Source: Streptomyces sp. ISL-12 (lineage in GTDB: Bacteria > Actinomycetota > Actinomycetes > Streptomycetales > Streptomycetaceae). From it: a stretch of 35,477 nucleotides of DNA. Location: contig NZ_JAGGOO010000038.1 in the NCBI RefSeq assembly GCF_018614415.1, forward strand, positions 1 through 35,477, written 5' to 3'. Of this stretch, positions 1 to 7,675 are shown piece by piece. Under the pieces are notes generated by a model. The model was given only the letters and a program-made list of their open reading frames with translations. It made no database searches and was not told where the DNA came from. The position numbers and the translations under genes were made by a program. Each line of letters begins with the position of its first letter. The stretch's first letter is position 1.

Positions 1-187
1 TAGTGGCCTGCGATGCGCGAACACGCCGTGTTCCGGGCGGGTTCACCCCATGGCGTGGAAAGTCAGATGAACGCACCGGGGCGCGGCCGGAGACGCTCAG
101 CCGCTGCCCGGGACTCCGACCGGCCGCCGCACGCCGGGCCTGAGCGCCGCGGGGCCGTCCGGGGTGGCCGTCGGGCCGCGGGCCGTA

Positions 188-298
188 TCAGGTGGTCGTC
201 TCGGACGTGCTGCCGCGCAGGAGGTCGGGGCGTGCATCGGTGAGGGCGAAGGCCCGCTGGAGCGGTTCCAGCAGTTCGCGGTCGATGCGGTAGACGCG
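188..298 (-). pseudogene. 3' fragment of an unidentified gene
   Basis: On the minus strand the last 35 codons of a reading frame end at a stop at 188-190, and the peptide ends in RGSTSETTT. It contains YRIDRELLEPLQRAFALT, which has the codon bias and amphipathic helical look of a real Streptomyces protein. The frame upstream of about 298 turns into low-complexity Arg/Pro sequence, and at the same point a plus-strand match to another gene of this window begins (300-340). I therefore read it as a gene tail cut off by recombination. The family is not recognised. Confidence 0.35.
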
Positions 299-299
299 T

Positions 300-340
300 G
301 CTCGCCGGCGCCGAGGACGGCGCGCGCCTCTGGTGGCAGT
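300..340 (+). pseudogene. 41-bp fragment homologous to the 360-aa gene at 4222-5304
   Basis: These 41 bases match 4512-4552 with only two mismatches by eye. In the matching frame they encode AGAEDGARLWWQ, against AGAEDGARFWWQ in the intact gene, and then hit a TGA at 341-343. This looks like a scrap of a paralogue left at a recombination junction, because the minus-strand gene tail at 188-298 stops exactly where it starts. It is too short to be functional. Confidence 0.4.
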
Positions 341-347
341 GATGGGC

Positions 348-372
348 AGGGCGGAGGCTGAGTCTCCGCCCT
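348..372 (-). terminator. Hairpin terminator behind the mycosin-like gene
   Basis: A 9-bp perfect GC-rich stem (348-356 pairing with 364-372) with a 7-nt loop overlaps the last base of the protease stop codon. It has no T-tract, which is common for Streptomyces terminators. It would end transcription of the minus-strand protease gene. Confidence 0.5.
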
Positions 373-1721
373 CACTGCTCTCGAGGCGGCGGCTGCTGGT
401 AGTGCGGATACTGCGGGGCCGGTCCGGGAGGAGACGGAGGGTAGGGGTGGTACGGGGCCTGTCCGGGAGGCGGCGGGTAGGCGTGGTGCGTGCCCGGGGC
501 CGGGTAGGGCTGGTAGTGGGCCGGCGGGTGTGGAGGGGAGACCGGGCTGGGGGCCGGTGGTGCGCCGGGGCCGCTGCGGTTGCGGCGGCGGACTGCCACC
601 ACGAGGATGACGGCCGCGACAACTGCGAGCACCGCTGCCGCGCCGCCGGCGAAGGCGAGTCTGATGCCGGAGACGGGCTGCTCCCCTGAGGCCGCTGCCG
701 GTGGGCGCGTGCGCGTGGGCTGAATCTGGCCGAGGGGGTTCTTCTCCGGCCCTGCGGGGATGTCCATGGTGAGCGCGGAGTAGGGGCGGACGATGCCGTA
801 GCCGTACTCCTCGTCGGGGGCCGTCAGCCCTTCGTGGTGGGCCAGGGTGGCCGACTTGATCAGTCGGTTGATCACCTGGCCGGCGGTCAGGTCGGGGTAT
901 TTGGCTCGGACCAGGGCTGCCGCGGCCGAGACGAAGGCCGTGGCATCGGAGGTGCCGCTGCCCGCACCATAGCCGTTGTCCATGGCGGGGTCCGCTCCGA
1001 CGATGTCCACACCCGGAGCGGTGAGCACCAGCCCCTCGCCGGTGTTGGAATCCGTCCAGAGGTTGGCGTCCTCATCGACGGCGCCGACGGAGACCACGCC
1101 AGGCAGTGCGGCAGGTTCGCTGACAGCGGCGCTGCCCGCATTGCCCGAACCCGCTACCACGACGACGTCGTGGGCCTGGGCGTAGGCGATCGCGTCCCGT
1201 CCGTCCGAGATGGTTCGCGACCCTCCCTGGGCCGCGAACGACATGTTGATCACTTGCGCGCCGTGATCGACTGCGTACCGGACGGCGGCGGCCCACGTTT
1301 CGTCGAGGTTCCTGTCCTGCCGGGTCTGCAGGGTACGCAGCGGAAGTATCTTGGCTTTCGGGGCGAGCCCCATCACGCCGGAGGCGTTGCCTGTGCCGTG
1401 GCCGTGGGCGGCGATGATGCTGGCCATTTTCGTGCCGTGGCCTACGAGGTCCTCGTGTGCGTTGCCGCCGCCGGTGAAGTCCTTGCCGTCGAGTACCTGG
1501 CCAGTCATGTCCGGGTGGTCCGCATCGACGCCGGAGTCGATCACGGCGACGGTGACGCCCTCGCCCTGGGACTGGGCCCAGACGTCCTCTACCGCGAACG
1601 CGTCCAGGGCCCATTGCCGGTCTCTGATGTAGTCCGCCGACGCGGGCGTGGCCGTGGTGAACAGCAAGGCTCCCGCCATCGCCACAGCTCCCGCCGTGGA
1701 CAGCATCCGCGTGGTCCTCAC
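372..1721 (-). CDS. Mycosin-like subtilase (S8 peptidase), type VII secretion-associated
   Basis: Secreted, membrane-anchored serine protease of 449 aa. The N-terminus is a signal peptide ending near ATPASA (residues 1-29). The catalytic triad is visible: Asp in AVIDSGVDADHP (D62), His in GHGTKMAS (H95) and Ser in GAGSGTSDATA (S258), with the oxyanion Asn in AGSGNAG. One transmembrane helix lies near residues 352-377, followed by a short Arg-rich stop and a Pro/Tyr-rich cytoplasmic tail. This layout and length match mycosins (MycP), which process substrates at ESX/type VII machines. The Ser motif has Asp where Met is usual (GTSM). No EccB/C/D/E or WXG100 gene is nearby, so it may belong to a distant ESX locus or act alone. 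The GTG at 1719-1721 gives a complete signal peptide; an ATG five codons later is an alternative start. Confidence 0.85.
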   Translation of the reverse strand: MRTTRMLSTAGAVAMAGALLFTTATPASADYIRDRQWALDAFAVEDVWAQSQGEGVTVAVIDSGVDADHPDMTGQVLDGKDFTGGGNAHEDLVGHGTKMASIIAAHGHGTGNASGVMGLAPKAKILPLRTLQTRQDRNLDETWAAAVRYAVDHGAQVINMSFAAQGGSRTISDGRDAIAYAQAHDVVVVAGSGNAGSAAVSEPAALPGVVSVGAVDEDANLWTDSNTGEGLVLTAPGVDIVGADPAMDNGYGAGSGTSDATAFVSAAAALVRAKYPDLTAGQVINRLIKSATLAHHEGLTAPDEEYGYGIVRPYSALTMDIPAGPEKNPLGQIQPTRTRPPAAASGEQPVSGIRLAFAGGAAAVLAVVAAVILVVAVRRRNRSGPGAPPAPSPVSPPHPPAHYQPYPAPGTHHAYPPPPGQAPYHPYPPSPPGPAPQYPHYQQPPPREQ

Positions 1722-2099
1722 CGGAAAACACCACCGGCTATGTCAGGGCCCTTGCCGCGAAGCCGGGCCGCGCGACCGGCCGCAGTCCGCCGCTGTCGCG
1801 CACAAACGATGTCATGCGCCCGGAGAGCATCCGGGTATGTGCCTGTACGGCCGGTGGAGTTGGTCATGCGGGCCATCGTCGCAGGAGCGTCCCGGCCGTA
1901 TCCAACCGGCTTGCGGCCGTCGCATCACACACAGTCAGCCAGGAACGCGGCCCGAGAGGACCATGGCGGCTCGCACCATGATCGAAACCGGTCCCAGGGA
2001 CTGCGGCCGCACGGGCGCAGAGGTCAGACGGACGAGCGCGGCCGGCCGATGCGGGCCGGCATCAAAGACCGGGGGAGCGCGGTGAGGTCGTCCGGCTCG
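1722..2099. other. Intergenic region, no gene seen
   Basis: About 380 bases upstream of the mycosin-like gene. Reading frames here have unfavourable codon use on both strands and I recognise no domain. It should hold the promoter of the minus-strand protease, but I could not place -35/-10 boxes with confidence. Confidence 0.4.
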
Positions 2100-2497
2100 G
2101 CACGGTGACAGGGCAGCGCCGGCGCAGCGACTGGTGGAGACGGCAGAACGCGGCGGCCTCCTGCTCGGTCAGGGGCGGCCCGTCCACGGCCAGGGCCTAC
2201 GAGGCACGGCCAGGGGCCCCGGTTTCCTCGCGCAGCAGGGTGTGGCCGCCGCGGCGGATGACGGTGACGGACGCGGTCCGCGGGTGCCACTCGGCGGCGG
2301 TGACGATATCGGCAAGCGCCCGGAGGCAGGTGCCGTGCCCGGCGCGCGTGGTGAACCGGCCGGTTCCGCCCGTCTGCAGGGCCCGGGCGTAGCGCAGGGC
2401 GATGGCTAGTCGATTGTCGGCCGAGCGGACGGCCAGGACGACGAAGGCCAATGACTGGCTCGTAGGTGTCCGTCTCGGTGTCGATCGTCAGCCGCAT
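2065..2497 (-). pseudogene. Frameshifted gene remnant with an in-frame TAG, unknown family
   Basis: A good start exists at 2497-2495, preceded by an AGGGGC-like ribosome site, giving MRLTIDTETDTYEPVIG. The likely continuation is in another frame, starting AFVVLAVRSADNRLAIALRY and running to REETGAPGRAS. There a TAG at 2197-2199 interrupts a frame that goes on with PPLTEQEAAAFCRLHQSL to a later stop. The N-terminal phrase resembles small Streptomyces proteins beginning MRL(T/V)I(D/E), whose function I do not know. One frameshift plus one nonsense codon make this a pseudogene; the end near 2065 is approximate. Confidence 0.4.
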
Positions 2498-3096
2498 GCC
2501 TGCCCCTGGGTAATCACCGCCGGGGTCAACCTGCCGTACCGGCGTCCGGGCCGTCCGGTGACCGGACAGAACGCCGGTGGGCAGCGTCCGGCAGGCGAGA
2601 GCGGGCGGAAGCAGACCTGTCTGACCCGGGCCGGGGCCGCTGAGGTGGTGGTGCCGCCGGCCTGGATCTGGCGTCGGGGTGCCTTGGCCGGGTGGTCGGG
2701 CCTGTCCGCTTCCGCCCAGCGCGTGGACTGCTGGACGGAAGCGGGGCGGTCCCCTTCGGTCGTTCTTCAGCACAAGGGGGCCGCGCGGCCTTCCGAACCG
2801 GAAGGTGCGACGCCGGGGAGGCGCCTGTCTTCCATAGTGCGCCATCCTCCTGGCATTGCAATGAAAAGTACGGCTTCGACACTAAAAGCGTTCATTGTGC
2901 CTGTGTTTGCTGCTTCCTGTGGCTGTCATGGGGTAGGAAGCTCCGCTCGCCGCACGGCCATTGTTCCGTAAGTCCATGATCACGTTGAGTGGTGTGCGCC
3001 CGGCGCACCATGCTGTCGACCAGTTCCTCCACGGCGCGTCAGCACCGCTGTGGAGGAACGCTTCCGAACCCTTTTCTTCCTCTCAGGGAAGGTGCG
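2498..3096. other. Intergenic region with an AT-rich stretch
   Basis: About 600 bases without a convincing gene. The part at 2855-2970 is clearly AT-richer than its surroundings and probably carries the promoter for the + strand operon that starts at 3097. Open frames here are compositionally poor. Confidence 0.4.
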
Positions 3097-3315
3097 ATGA
3101 ACAACAGGCAGGTGATGACCGTGGCCGTTGTGGTGGCGGTCCTCGCGTGGAGCACGGTGATGACCGTGCTGGGACAGCTCGCGGCCGTGGCCGCGCTGCT
3201 GCCCTCCCTCGGGCTCCTCATCCAGCAGATCGCCTCCGCGGGCAGCGGCGGGCGAGGGACACGGCCGGGCACGGCGCCGACGGCGGCCGCGCCGGCCGGG
3301 AGTGAGGAGCCGTGA
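3097..3315 (+). CDS. Small hydrophobic (membrane) protein of unknown function
   Basis: A 72-aa protein starting at the ATG at 3097, with a GGGAAGG-type ribosome site (about 3085-3092) in front. Residues 6-46 are strongly hydrophobic, with a Gly/Ala/Pro-rich tail, so one or two membrane helices are likely. Its TGA (3313-3315) overlaps the start of the next gene, which implies translational coupling with the HTH/sigma-like gene. I do not recognise a family. A small membrane partner encoded just before a regulator could be a sensor or anchor, but that is inference. Confidence 0.6.
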   Translation: MNNRQVMTVAVVVAVLAWSTVMTVLGQLAAVAALLPSLGLLIQQIASAGSGGRGTRPGTAPTAAAPAGSEEP

Positions 3316-4211
3316 TGAAGAAGCCTCCCCCGGTCCCCGAGCAGCCCGACGGTGATCCTCCGAGCCGGCGCGGCCGCCCTCCGGAGCCGATCTGCGAGGA
3401 AGCCGGTGTGCTCCACCGGACCTGGCTGGAGCCGGTCCGTGACCGGTTAACCGCCAGCGGCCTGACCCTGGACGACCTCGTCAGCCGCTCCGGCTACTCC
3501 AAGACCAGGCTGTCCGAACTGCTGCGCGGCAAGGACTACTACCCGGGCTGGGAAATCACCTACAGCGTCGTACGGGCCCTGGACCTGCCCGTGGGCCCGG
3601 TGCGCCGGCTGTGGACGGCGGCCGCGGTGGAGGCCGAGAAGGACGCTGACTGGATCAGCAGCCGGATCCGCGACGTCCAGCCGTCCGGCCCGGACGAGCA
3701 GCCCGTCGCCCACCGCGGACTCACCCAGGCGATGTGGGACCCCTACACCGCCTACGCGCAGGCCTTCCTGCAGACCGAACACCGGGCCCGCCAGCTGGTC
3801 GCCCAGACCTTCGACATCCTCTGGCTTACCTGGCACGAGGCGACCCTCAGCCCCGCCACACCCCGCCACGCCTGGCAGTTGCTGCGCTCCCGGGTCAACG
3901 CCATCGCCGCCAAGCGGCCCGACGGCCGCCCCGACCTGAGGCCGGCGGCGTTCTCCACCGCCGTCCAGGCCGACATCATGGACCTCGCCGACCGCCTGGC
4001 CCGGATCGACACCCTCGCGCAGTTCTTCGACGCGATCACCCATCTGCCCGCCGACCAGATGGACATCACCGTCCTGCGCTACCTGTGCGGCCTTGCCAAG
4101 GACGCCGTGCCCGGCATCGTCGGCCTGTCCCCGGCCCTCACCCACAGCCTGGAGCGCCACGCCCGAGGGGCCCTGCGCCAGCTCCGCCCCGACACCGATC
4201 CCCAGGAGTGA
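3315..4211 (+). CDS. XRE-type HTH protein fused to a sigma-70-like region
   Basis: A 298-aa protein; the start ATG at 3315 overlaps the upstream stop (a GTG at 3312 would add one residue). Residues 41-92 form an XRE/Cro-type helix-turn-helix (GLTLDDLVSRSGYSKTRLSE, then a long helix). Residues about 140-200 look like a degenerate sigma region 2. Residues 235-290 look like sigma region 4, with LPADQMDITVLRYLCGL followed by LSPALTHSLERHARGAL, matching the usual pattern of a Leu-Pro, a helix, a turn and an RARxxL helix. Canonical sigma acidic and aromatic promoter-melting residues are not obvious. It is probably a transcription regulator that may contact promoters or RNA polymerase. It is coupled to the small membrane protein upstream and lies 10 bp before the 360-aa gene. 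Confidence 0.7.
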   Translation: MKKPPPVPEQPDGDPPSRRGRPPEPICEEAGVLHRTWLEPVRDRLTASGLTLDDLVSRSGYSKTRLSELLRGKDYYPGWEITYSVVRALDLPVGPVRRLWTAAAVEAEKDADWISSRIRDVQPSGPDEQPVAHRGLTQAMWDPYTAYAQAFLQTEHRARQLVAQTFDILWLTWHEATLSPATPRHAWQLLRSRVNAIAAKRPDGRPDLRPAAFSTAVQADIMDLADRLARIDTLAQFFDAITHLPADQMDITVLRYLCGLAKDAVPGIVGLSPALTHSLERHARGALRQLRPDTDPQE

Positions 4212-4221
4212 TTCCCCCGCC

Positions 4222-5304
4222 ATGCCCACCATCGACGACCTCCTCGCCCAGTCGCTTCTCCTGCGCCGCCCCCACGTTCCCTGCGACGTCATCCCGTACG
4301 ACGAACTGGCCTACGCCGGACTCCTCCCCGACGAGGACCTGCCGCAGTGGGGCGACGACGGGCCCGGCCCGGCCGACGAAGGTGCCGCCCAGTGCCTCAC
4401 CGCCCTGTGCGAGGCGGTCGTCGCCCACTGCACCGCCGACCAGTTCGCAGACTTCCTCACCGACCAGCTGCCCCAGCCGCGGGCCGCCTGGATCCTCGGC
4501 TGCGTCCTGCAGCTCGCCGGCGCCGAGGACGGCGCCCGCTTCTGGTGGCAGTACGCGGCCGGCGCCGACGGCGCCCCCGCCTCCTACTGCCTCTACCTGC
4601 AGCACCTGTCCCGCGGCGACACCCACGCCGCCGCCTTGTGGCACGCCCAGGCCGATGTCCACGACGCCCAGGACGACCAGACGCACCCCGGCCAGGACGC
4701 CCCGGCCTACCGGATGGTGACCGCCGACACCAGCCTCTCCACGGTCCTGCGCATCCTGAGCCTGCTCAACCACACCGCCCCGCGCCGGCACACACCCGCC
4801 GCGCGGGCCGTCATCGAGTTCGTCGACGCCGCCGTCGCCATCGGCTACGACCGCCACCCCGACCTGGAAATCCCGCTCCCCGGTACGCACTTCGCCGAAC
4901 AGCTGAACGTCATCCTCGCGGCAACATCCGGATCCGGGGAAAACCCGCCGCACCCCGCACCCAGCGGGGAGAGCACCGAGGCGCTGCCCAACCGGTCCCC
5001 GCAGGACAGCGCCTCCGAACCCGTCCCGGCCCGGGAACGGCCGCAGGGCCCCAAGCAGTTGCTGGTGGAAGTCACCTCCGAAGAGCATGAACCCGCCACC
5101 GTACGCGGCCTGTTCGAAGCCGCCGTCCCCGTGTGCTGGGAGACGGCCATCGCTGCCACAACCGTGGACGGACGGGGATCGCGCATGACCTACTACCTGA
5201 ACCGCTTCCGCACCCGGGCCGCCCTGGCGCTGTCATCCGCCCCCGTCAGGCGCGGCACCAGGACACCGTCCGGCGTAGCCACATCAGGCATTCCCGGACT
5301 GTGA
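4222..5304 (+). CDS. Hypothetical protein, partner of the HTH/sigma-like gene
   Basis: A 360-aa soluble protein of unknown function, starting at the ATG at 4222, 10 bp after the regulator's stop. The first half is rich in short Ala/Leu helices, including the phrase LAGAEDGARFWWQYAAGA (residues 98-115) followed by SYCLYLQHLSRGDTHAAALW. This reads like a TPR-type helical repeat. A Pro/Ser/Glu-rich linker (about 232-275) leads to a basic C-terminal segment containing TYYLNRFRTRAAL. No catalytic motif is visible. The tight spacing suggests it works with the HTH/sigma-like protein, perhaps as a partner or anti-factor (inference). A fragment of a paralogue lies at 300-340. Confidence 0.65.
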   Translation: MPTIDDLLAQSLLLRRPHVPCDVIPYDELAYAGLLPDEDLPQWGDDGPGPADEGAAQCLTALCEAVVAHCTADQFADFLTDQLPQPRAAWILGCVLQLAGAEDGARFWWQYAAGADGAPASYCLYLQHLSRGDTHAAALWHAQADVHDAQDDQTHPGQDAPAYRMVTADTSLSTVLRILSLLNHTAPRRHTPAARAVIEFVDAAVAIGYDRHPDLEIPLPGTHFAEQLNVILAATSGSGENPPHPAPSGESTEALPNRSPQDSASEPVPARERPQGPKQLLVEVTSEEHEPATVRGLFEAAVPVCWETAIAATTVDGRGSRMTYYLNRFRTRAALALSSAPVRRGTRTPSGVATSGIPGL

Positions 5305-5840
5305 GCGAAACCATCCACGGCCGGATGAACTACCGCGCGGCACGCCTGCCGCGCTCCTCCCGCCGGTTGCGTACGGTCATCGGAGGCGGCCGAACGGCCA
5401 AAGCCCCGGCCCGTACGGCGGCGTGGCGGGGCAGTCGGCCGTGGCGGCGCTGAGGGCCGCGGTGGCACGGGCAGGTGCGCCGGAGGCGCGGGCTGGCGGG
5501 AACCGCATCCGGTGCGACCGGACCGGGCGGGGACGGGGGCGCGAACGCTTTCAGGACGCCCTGCAGGCTGCCCGCGACGCACTCGCGGCCATCCAGGGGT
5601 ACTTCCGGCTGGTCCAACCTGCAGACGGGCATGGCCCCGGGCGGCCGGGTTCCTGTGCGCGGCGATACGCCGCGACCAGTTCCGGCGGCCTGCGTGGCTC
5701 ATCAGTCTCTCGGGTGACGTCCCGGCGGAAGTCAGCATCTTCACTGGACATCCTCGCGGTCTCCTCGATTTTTCTCCCCGGGATGATCACTTTCGGTATG
5801 CTCCGGACGCTCTATTCGCACCACTGAGGGGGGATTCCTC
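5305..5840. other. Intergenic region upstream of the LTD gene
   Basis: About 535 bases. A short minus-strand frame begins at the ATG at 5751-5749 (MSSEDADFRRDVTRETDE...). It has plausible Streptomyces codon use for roughly 35 residues, then degenerates into low-complexity Pro/Ser/Arg sequence, so it may be the remains of a gene. Nothing else is supported. The last 60 bases should hold the promoter of the secreted protein at 5841. Confidence 0.3.
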
Positions 5841-6344
5841 ATGCGTATTCATCGTGTTGTGACCGCCGCCGTGACCAGTGCCGCGGTCAGCGCGCTCGGC
5901 CTCGCCATGGCCGCTCCGGTCCAGGCTGCCGAGTACTCGTCGGCTCTGAAGGTCAAGGGCATCCAGTACGACGCTCCCGGCCGGGACTCCAACAAGTGCT
6001 CGGGCGGCAACACCAAGAACGAGTACCTGACGATCAAGAACTATTCGAAGAAGTCGAAGGTCAACCTCAAGGGCTACGTGGTCAAGGACGCTGCCGGCAA
6101 CAAGTTCACGTTCAAGAACAGCCACACCCTGGAGCCCGGCGACTACGTGAACCTGCGCGGCGGCAAGGGCACCGACTCCGACGCCAAGAACGTCGTCTAC
6201 CGCCAGAACTGCAACTTCATGTGGAACAACGACAAGGACACCATCTACCTGTACAAGCCTGGCGGCTCCCGCGCCGACGTCCACGCGTACACGAAGAAGG
6301 CCAACGACAAGGACGGCAACGGCTACATCACCTACCACGGCTGA
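5841..6344 (+). CDS. Secreted lamin-tail domain (LTD) protein
   Basis: A 167-aa protein with a Sec signal peptide cleaved near APVQA (residues 25-29). The mature part is a single LTD (immunoglobulin-like) fold: EYLTIKNYSKKSKVNLKGY, then a VVKDAAGNKFTF hairpin, an LEPGDYVNLRGGKG turn, NNDKDTIYLYKPGG and a final DVHAY strand. C53 and C124 could form a disulfide. Such domains bind extracellular partners or nucleic acid in other systems, and they often occur alone as secreted Streptomyces proteins of unknown role. It is very Lys/Asn-rich and likely basic. A strong ribosome site (AGGGGGG) precedes the ATG, and the gene is monocistronic with its own terminator. Confidence 0.8.
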   Translation: MRIHRVVTAAVTSAAVSALGLAMAAPVQAAEYSSALKVKGIQYDAPGRDSNKCSGGNTKNEYLTIKNYSKKSKVNLKGYVVKDAAGNKFTFKNSHTLEPGDYVNLRGGKGTDSDAKNVVYRQNCNFMWNNDKDTIYLYKPGGSRADVHAYTKKANDKDGNGYITYHG

Positions 6345-6359
6345 GCAGCGATCACTCGG

Positions 6360-6402
6360 AGGAGGGCCGGCTGCCGGGCACACCCCGGCGGCCGGCCCTC
6401 CC
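6360..6402 (+). terminator. Hairpin terminator after the LTD gene
   Basis: GGAGGGCCGG pairs with CCGGCCCTCC, and an inner TGCCGGG/CCCGGCG arm extends the stem. It begins about 16 bases after the LTD stop codon. It has no T-tract, typical of high-GC actinomycetes. Confidence 0.65.
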
Positions 6403-6622
6403 TGCGCTGCAGACGGCTGCGGCGGATCCGGTCCACGCTCGCTGTACGCCGTCGCAGCCGGCCCGAAGCGGCGCAGGGACGCGCGGAGGGCCGTCCGCAC
6501 GGCTTGTCTCGTGCAGCACCCCCTCTTCGTGGACGGCTCACGAGCGGGCACCGCCCAGCGGCTGCCGGCGGGCCCATAGGGCGTCACGGGAAAACTGCTG
6601 CCAGGCAGCCGATGTGCTCCGG

Positions 6623-6640
6623 TTCTACCAGCAGTAGAAT
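6623..6640 (+). promoter_or_regulatory. Operator-like inverted repeat overlapping a -10 box of the TA operon
   Basis: TTCTAC-CAGCA-GTAGAA is a perfect 6-bp inverted repeat with a 5-nt spacer. Its right arm overlaps TAGAAT (6635-6640), a good -10 element that ends only six bases before the antitoxin ATG at 6647, and no ribosome site is present. The arrangement suggests a leaderless mRNA and autorepression by the RHH antitoxin binding across the -10 box. No good -35 is seen. Confidence 0.55.
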
Positions 6641-6646
6641 CGTCGT

Positions 6647-6901
6647 ATGGGCAAACCTACGAGCATCAAGACCAGCGAGGACGTCCGTGATCGGCTTCGT
6701 GTCCTCGCCGAGGAGCGCAACACCACGATCACCGAGCTCCTGGAGGAGCTGGCCTCCCGTGAACTTACGGGGGCCGAGCGGGAGCAGCGTGCCGTCGAGG
6801 CGGCCCGGGAGCTCGGCATCGAGTACACCGAGCAGGTCCAGCGTGCCGGCCAGGACGCCTGGGCGCGGATCCGGGCCCACCAGGGCGGCGCCGCCGCGTG
6901 A
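6647..6901 (+). CDS. Ribbon-helix-helix antitoxin
   Basis: An 84-aa protein whose N-terminal third has RHH (CopG/Arc-like) character: a basic strand PTSIKTSEDV, helix RDRLRVLAEERN, and helix TTITELLEELASREL. The remainder (ERE..AVEAARELGIEYTEQVQ) is a helical, charged tail of the kind that wraps a toxin. It overlaps the next gene (TGA at 6899-6901 inside the GTG start at 6898), giving the usual antitoxin-toxin order with translational coupling. It should bind the toxin and repress its own promoter at the inverted repeat just upstream. Confidence 0.75.
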   Translation: MGKPTSIKTSEDVRDRLRVLAEERNTTITELLEELASRELTGAEREQRAVEAARELGIEYTEQVQRAGQDAWARIRAHQGGAAA

Positions 6902-7272
6902 ATGTGACGGCCGTCCTGGACCACACCGCTTTGGCCGCCCTGTACCGGGCGGACCCCTTTTTCACCGGCCTGTACATCGAGGCCTCGCGTGGCACCGGTC
7001 GCGTCCTGGTGCCATCGCTGTCCGTCCTGGCTGCCGAGCGGCAGCTGGCCGGCGCGGGCCGGCACGCCGCGGGCCTGCGGTTCGCTGAAAGTGTGCCGTT
7101 CACCGCGGCGCACGCGGTGGACGCGATGGACTGGAAGAACACGGACTGGCCGGTGGCGCATGCCGCAGCCATCGCCTGGCAGGCGCTGAAGACGGGGGAG
7201 CCGCTGACGCTGCTGTCGCTGGAGCCCGGCCTGTATGCGCACACCGGCATCACCCCGCTGGACCCCACCTGA
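6898..7272 (+). CDS. PIN-like toxin of a type II toxin-antitoxin pair
   Basis: A 124-aa protein starting at GTG within the antitoxin stop. Features consistent with a VapC/PIN fold are an early LDHTALAALY strand-helix with Asp8, a VPSLSVLAAERQL helix with Glu47, and a DWKNTDWPVAHAAAIAWQ segment with Asp83 where PIN proteins carry their third acid. The fourth acidic position (usually a T-x-D turn after the last strand) is not clear: the sequence there is LLSLEPGLY with only Glu109. It may be a divergent PIN RNase or a related toxin. Size, order and overlap support toxin identity more than the active site does. Confidence 0.6.
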   Translation: MNVTAVLDHTALAALYRADPFFTGLYIEASRGTGRVLVPSLSVLAAERQLAGAGRHAAGLRFAESVPFTAAHAVDAMDWKNTDWPVAHAAAIAWQALKTGEPLTLLSLEPGLYAHTGITPLDPT

Positions 7273-7453
7273 TCAGAGGACTGGCCTGCGGAGCGGGCGG
7301 GGGCGGTCGTGGGACATCCCCCGTCAGCAGCGCGCTGGCACCGTTATGGGTGTAGCGCGAAGCCAGTGTCCGGCGGAGGCGCCGCTCGTTGCAGCGACAG
7401 GAAGAGCCGGTGCCTTCCGGTCTGGTGCCCGTCCAGCCTTCGGGGAGATACCC

Positions 7454-7675
7454 ATGAGCGGTACCGCGCGGGGAGCCGCCCGCTGCTGATCGATGTCAAG
7501 AACACGATCGGTATGAATGCCAGCCCGTCCGCAGTACTGGCGCGTCTGGAGGCCCTGCTGCAGCACACCGGTCCGCGGCACCAGGCGGTCGCCGCGTGTT
7601 CCGACACCGCATACGCCCTGATGTCGTCAAGGTATTGGATCGCAACGGTGTGCGATTACTGCTGTCCGACACCGA
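7454..7675 (+). pseudogene. Frameshifted NYN/PIN-like gene cut by an insertion sequence
   Basis: A start ATG at 7454 with a good ribosome site (GGGGAG) reads MSGTARGAAR and then needs a frameshift to continue as LLIDVKNTIGMNASPSAV and LARLEALLQHTGPRHQAVAA. A second shift leads to PDVVKVLDRNGVRLLLSD and TDKN. The string of an N-terminal acidic strand (LLIDVKNT), a central AxxACSD and a later GVRLLLSDTDK strand resembles NYN/PIN-like RNase domains. The frame ends where the IS begins near 7676. The family assignment is tentative; the disruption itself is clear. Confidence 0.4.
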
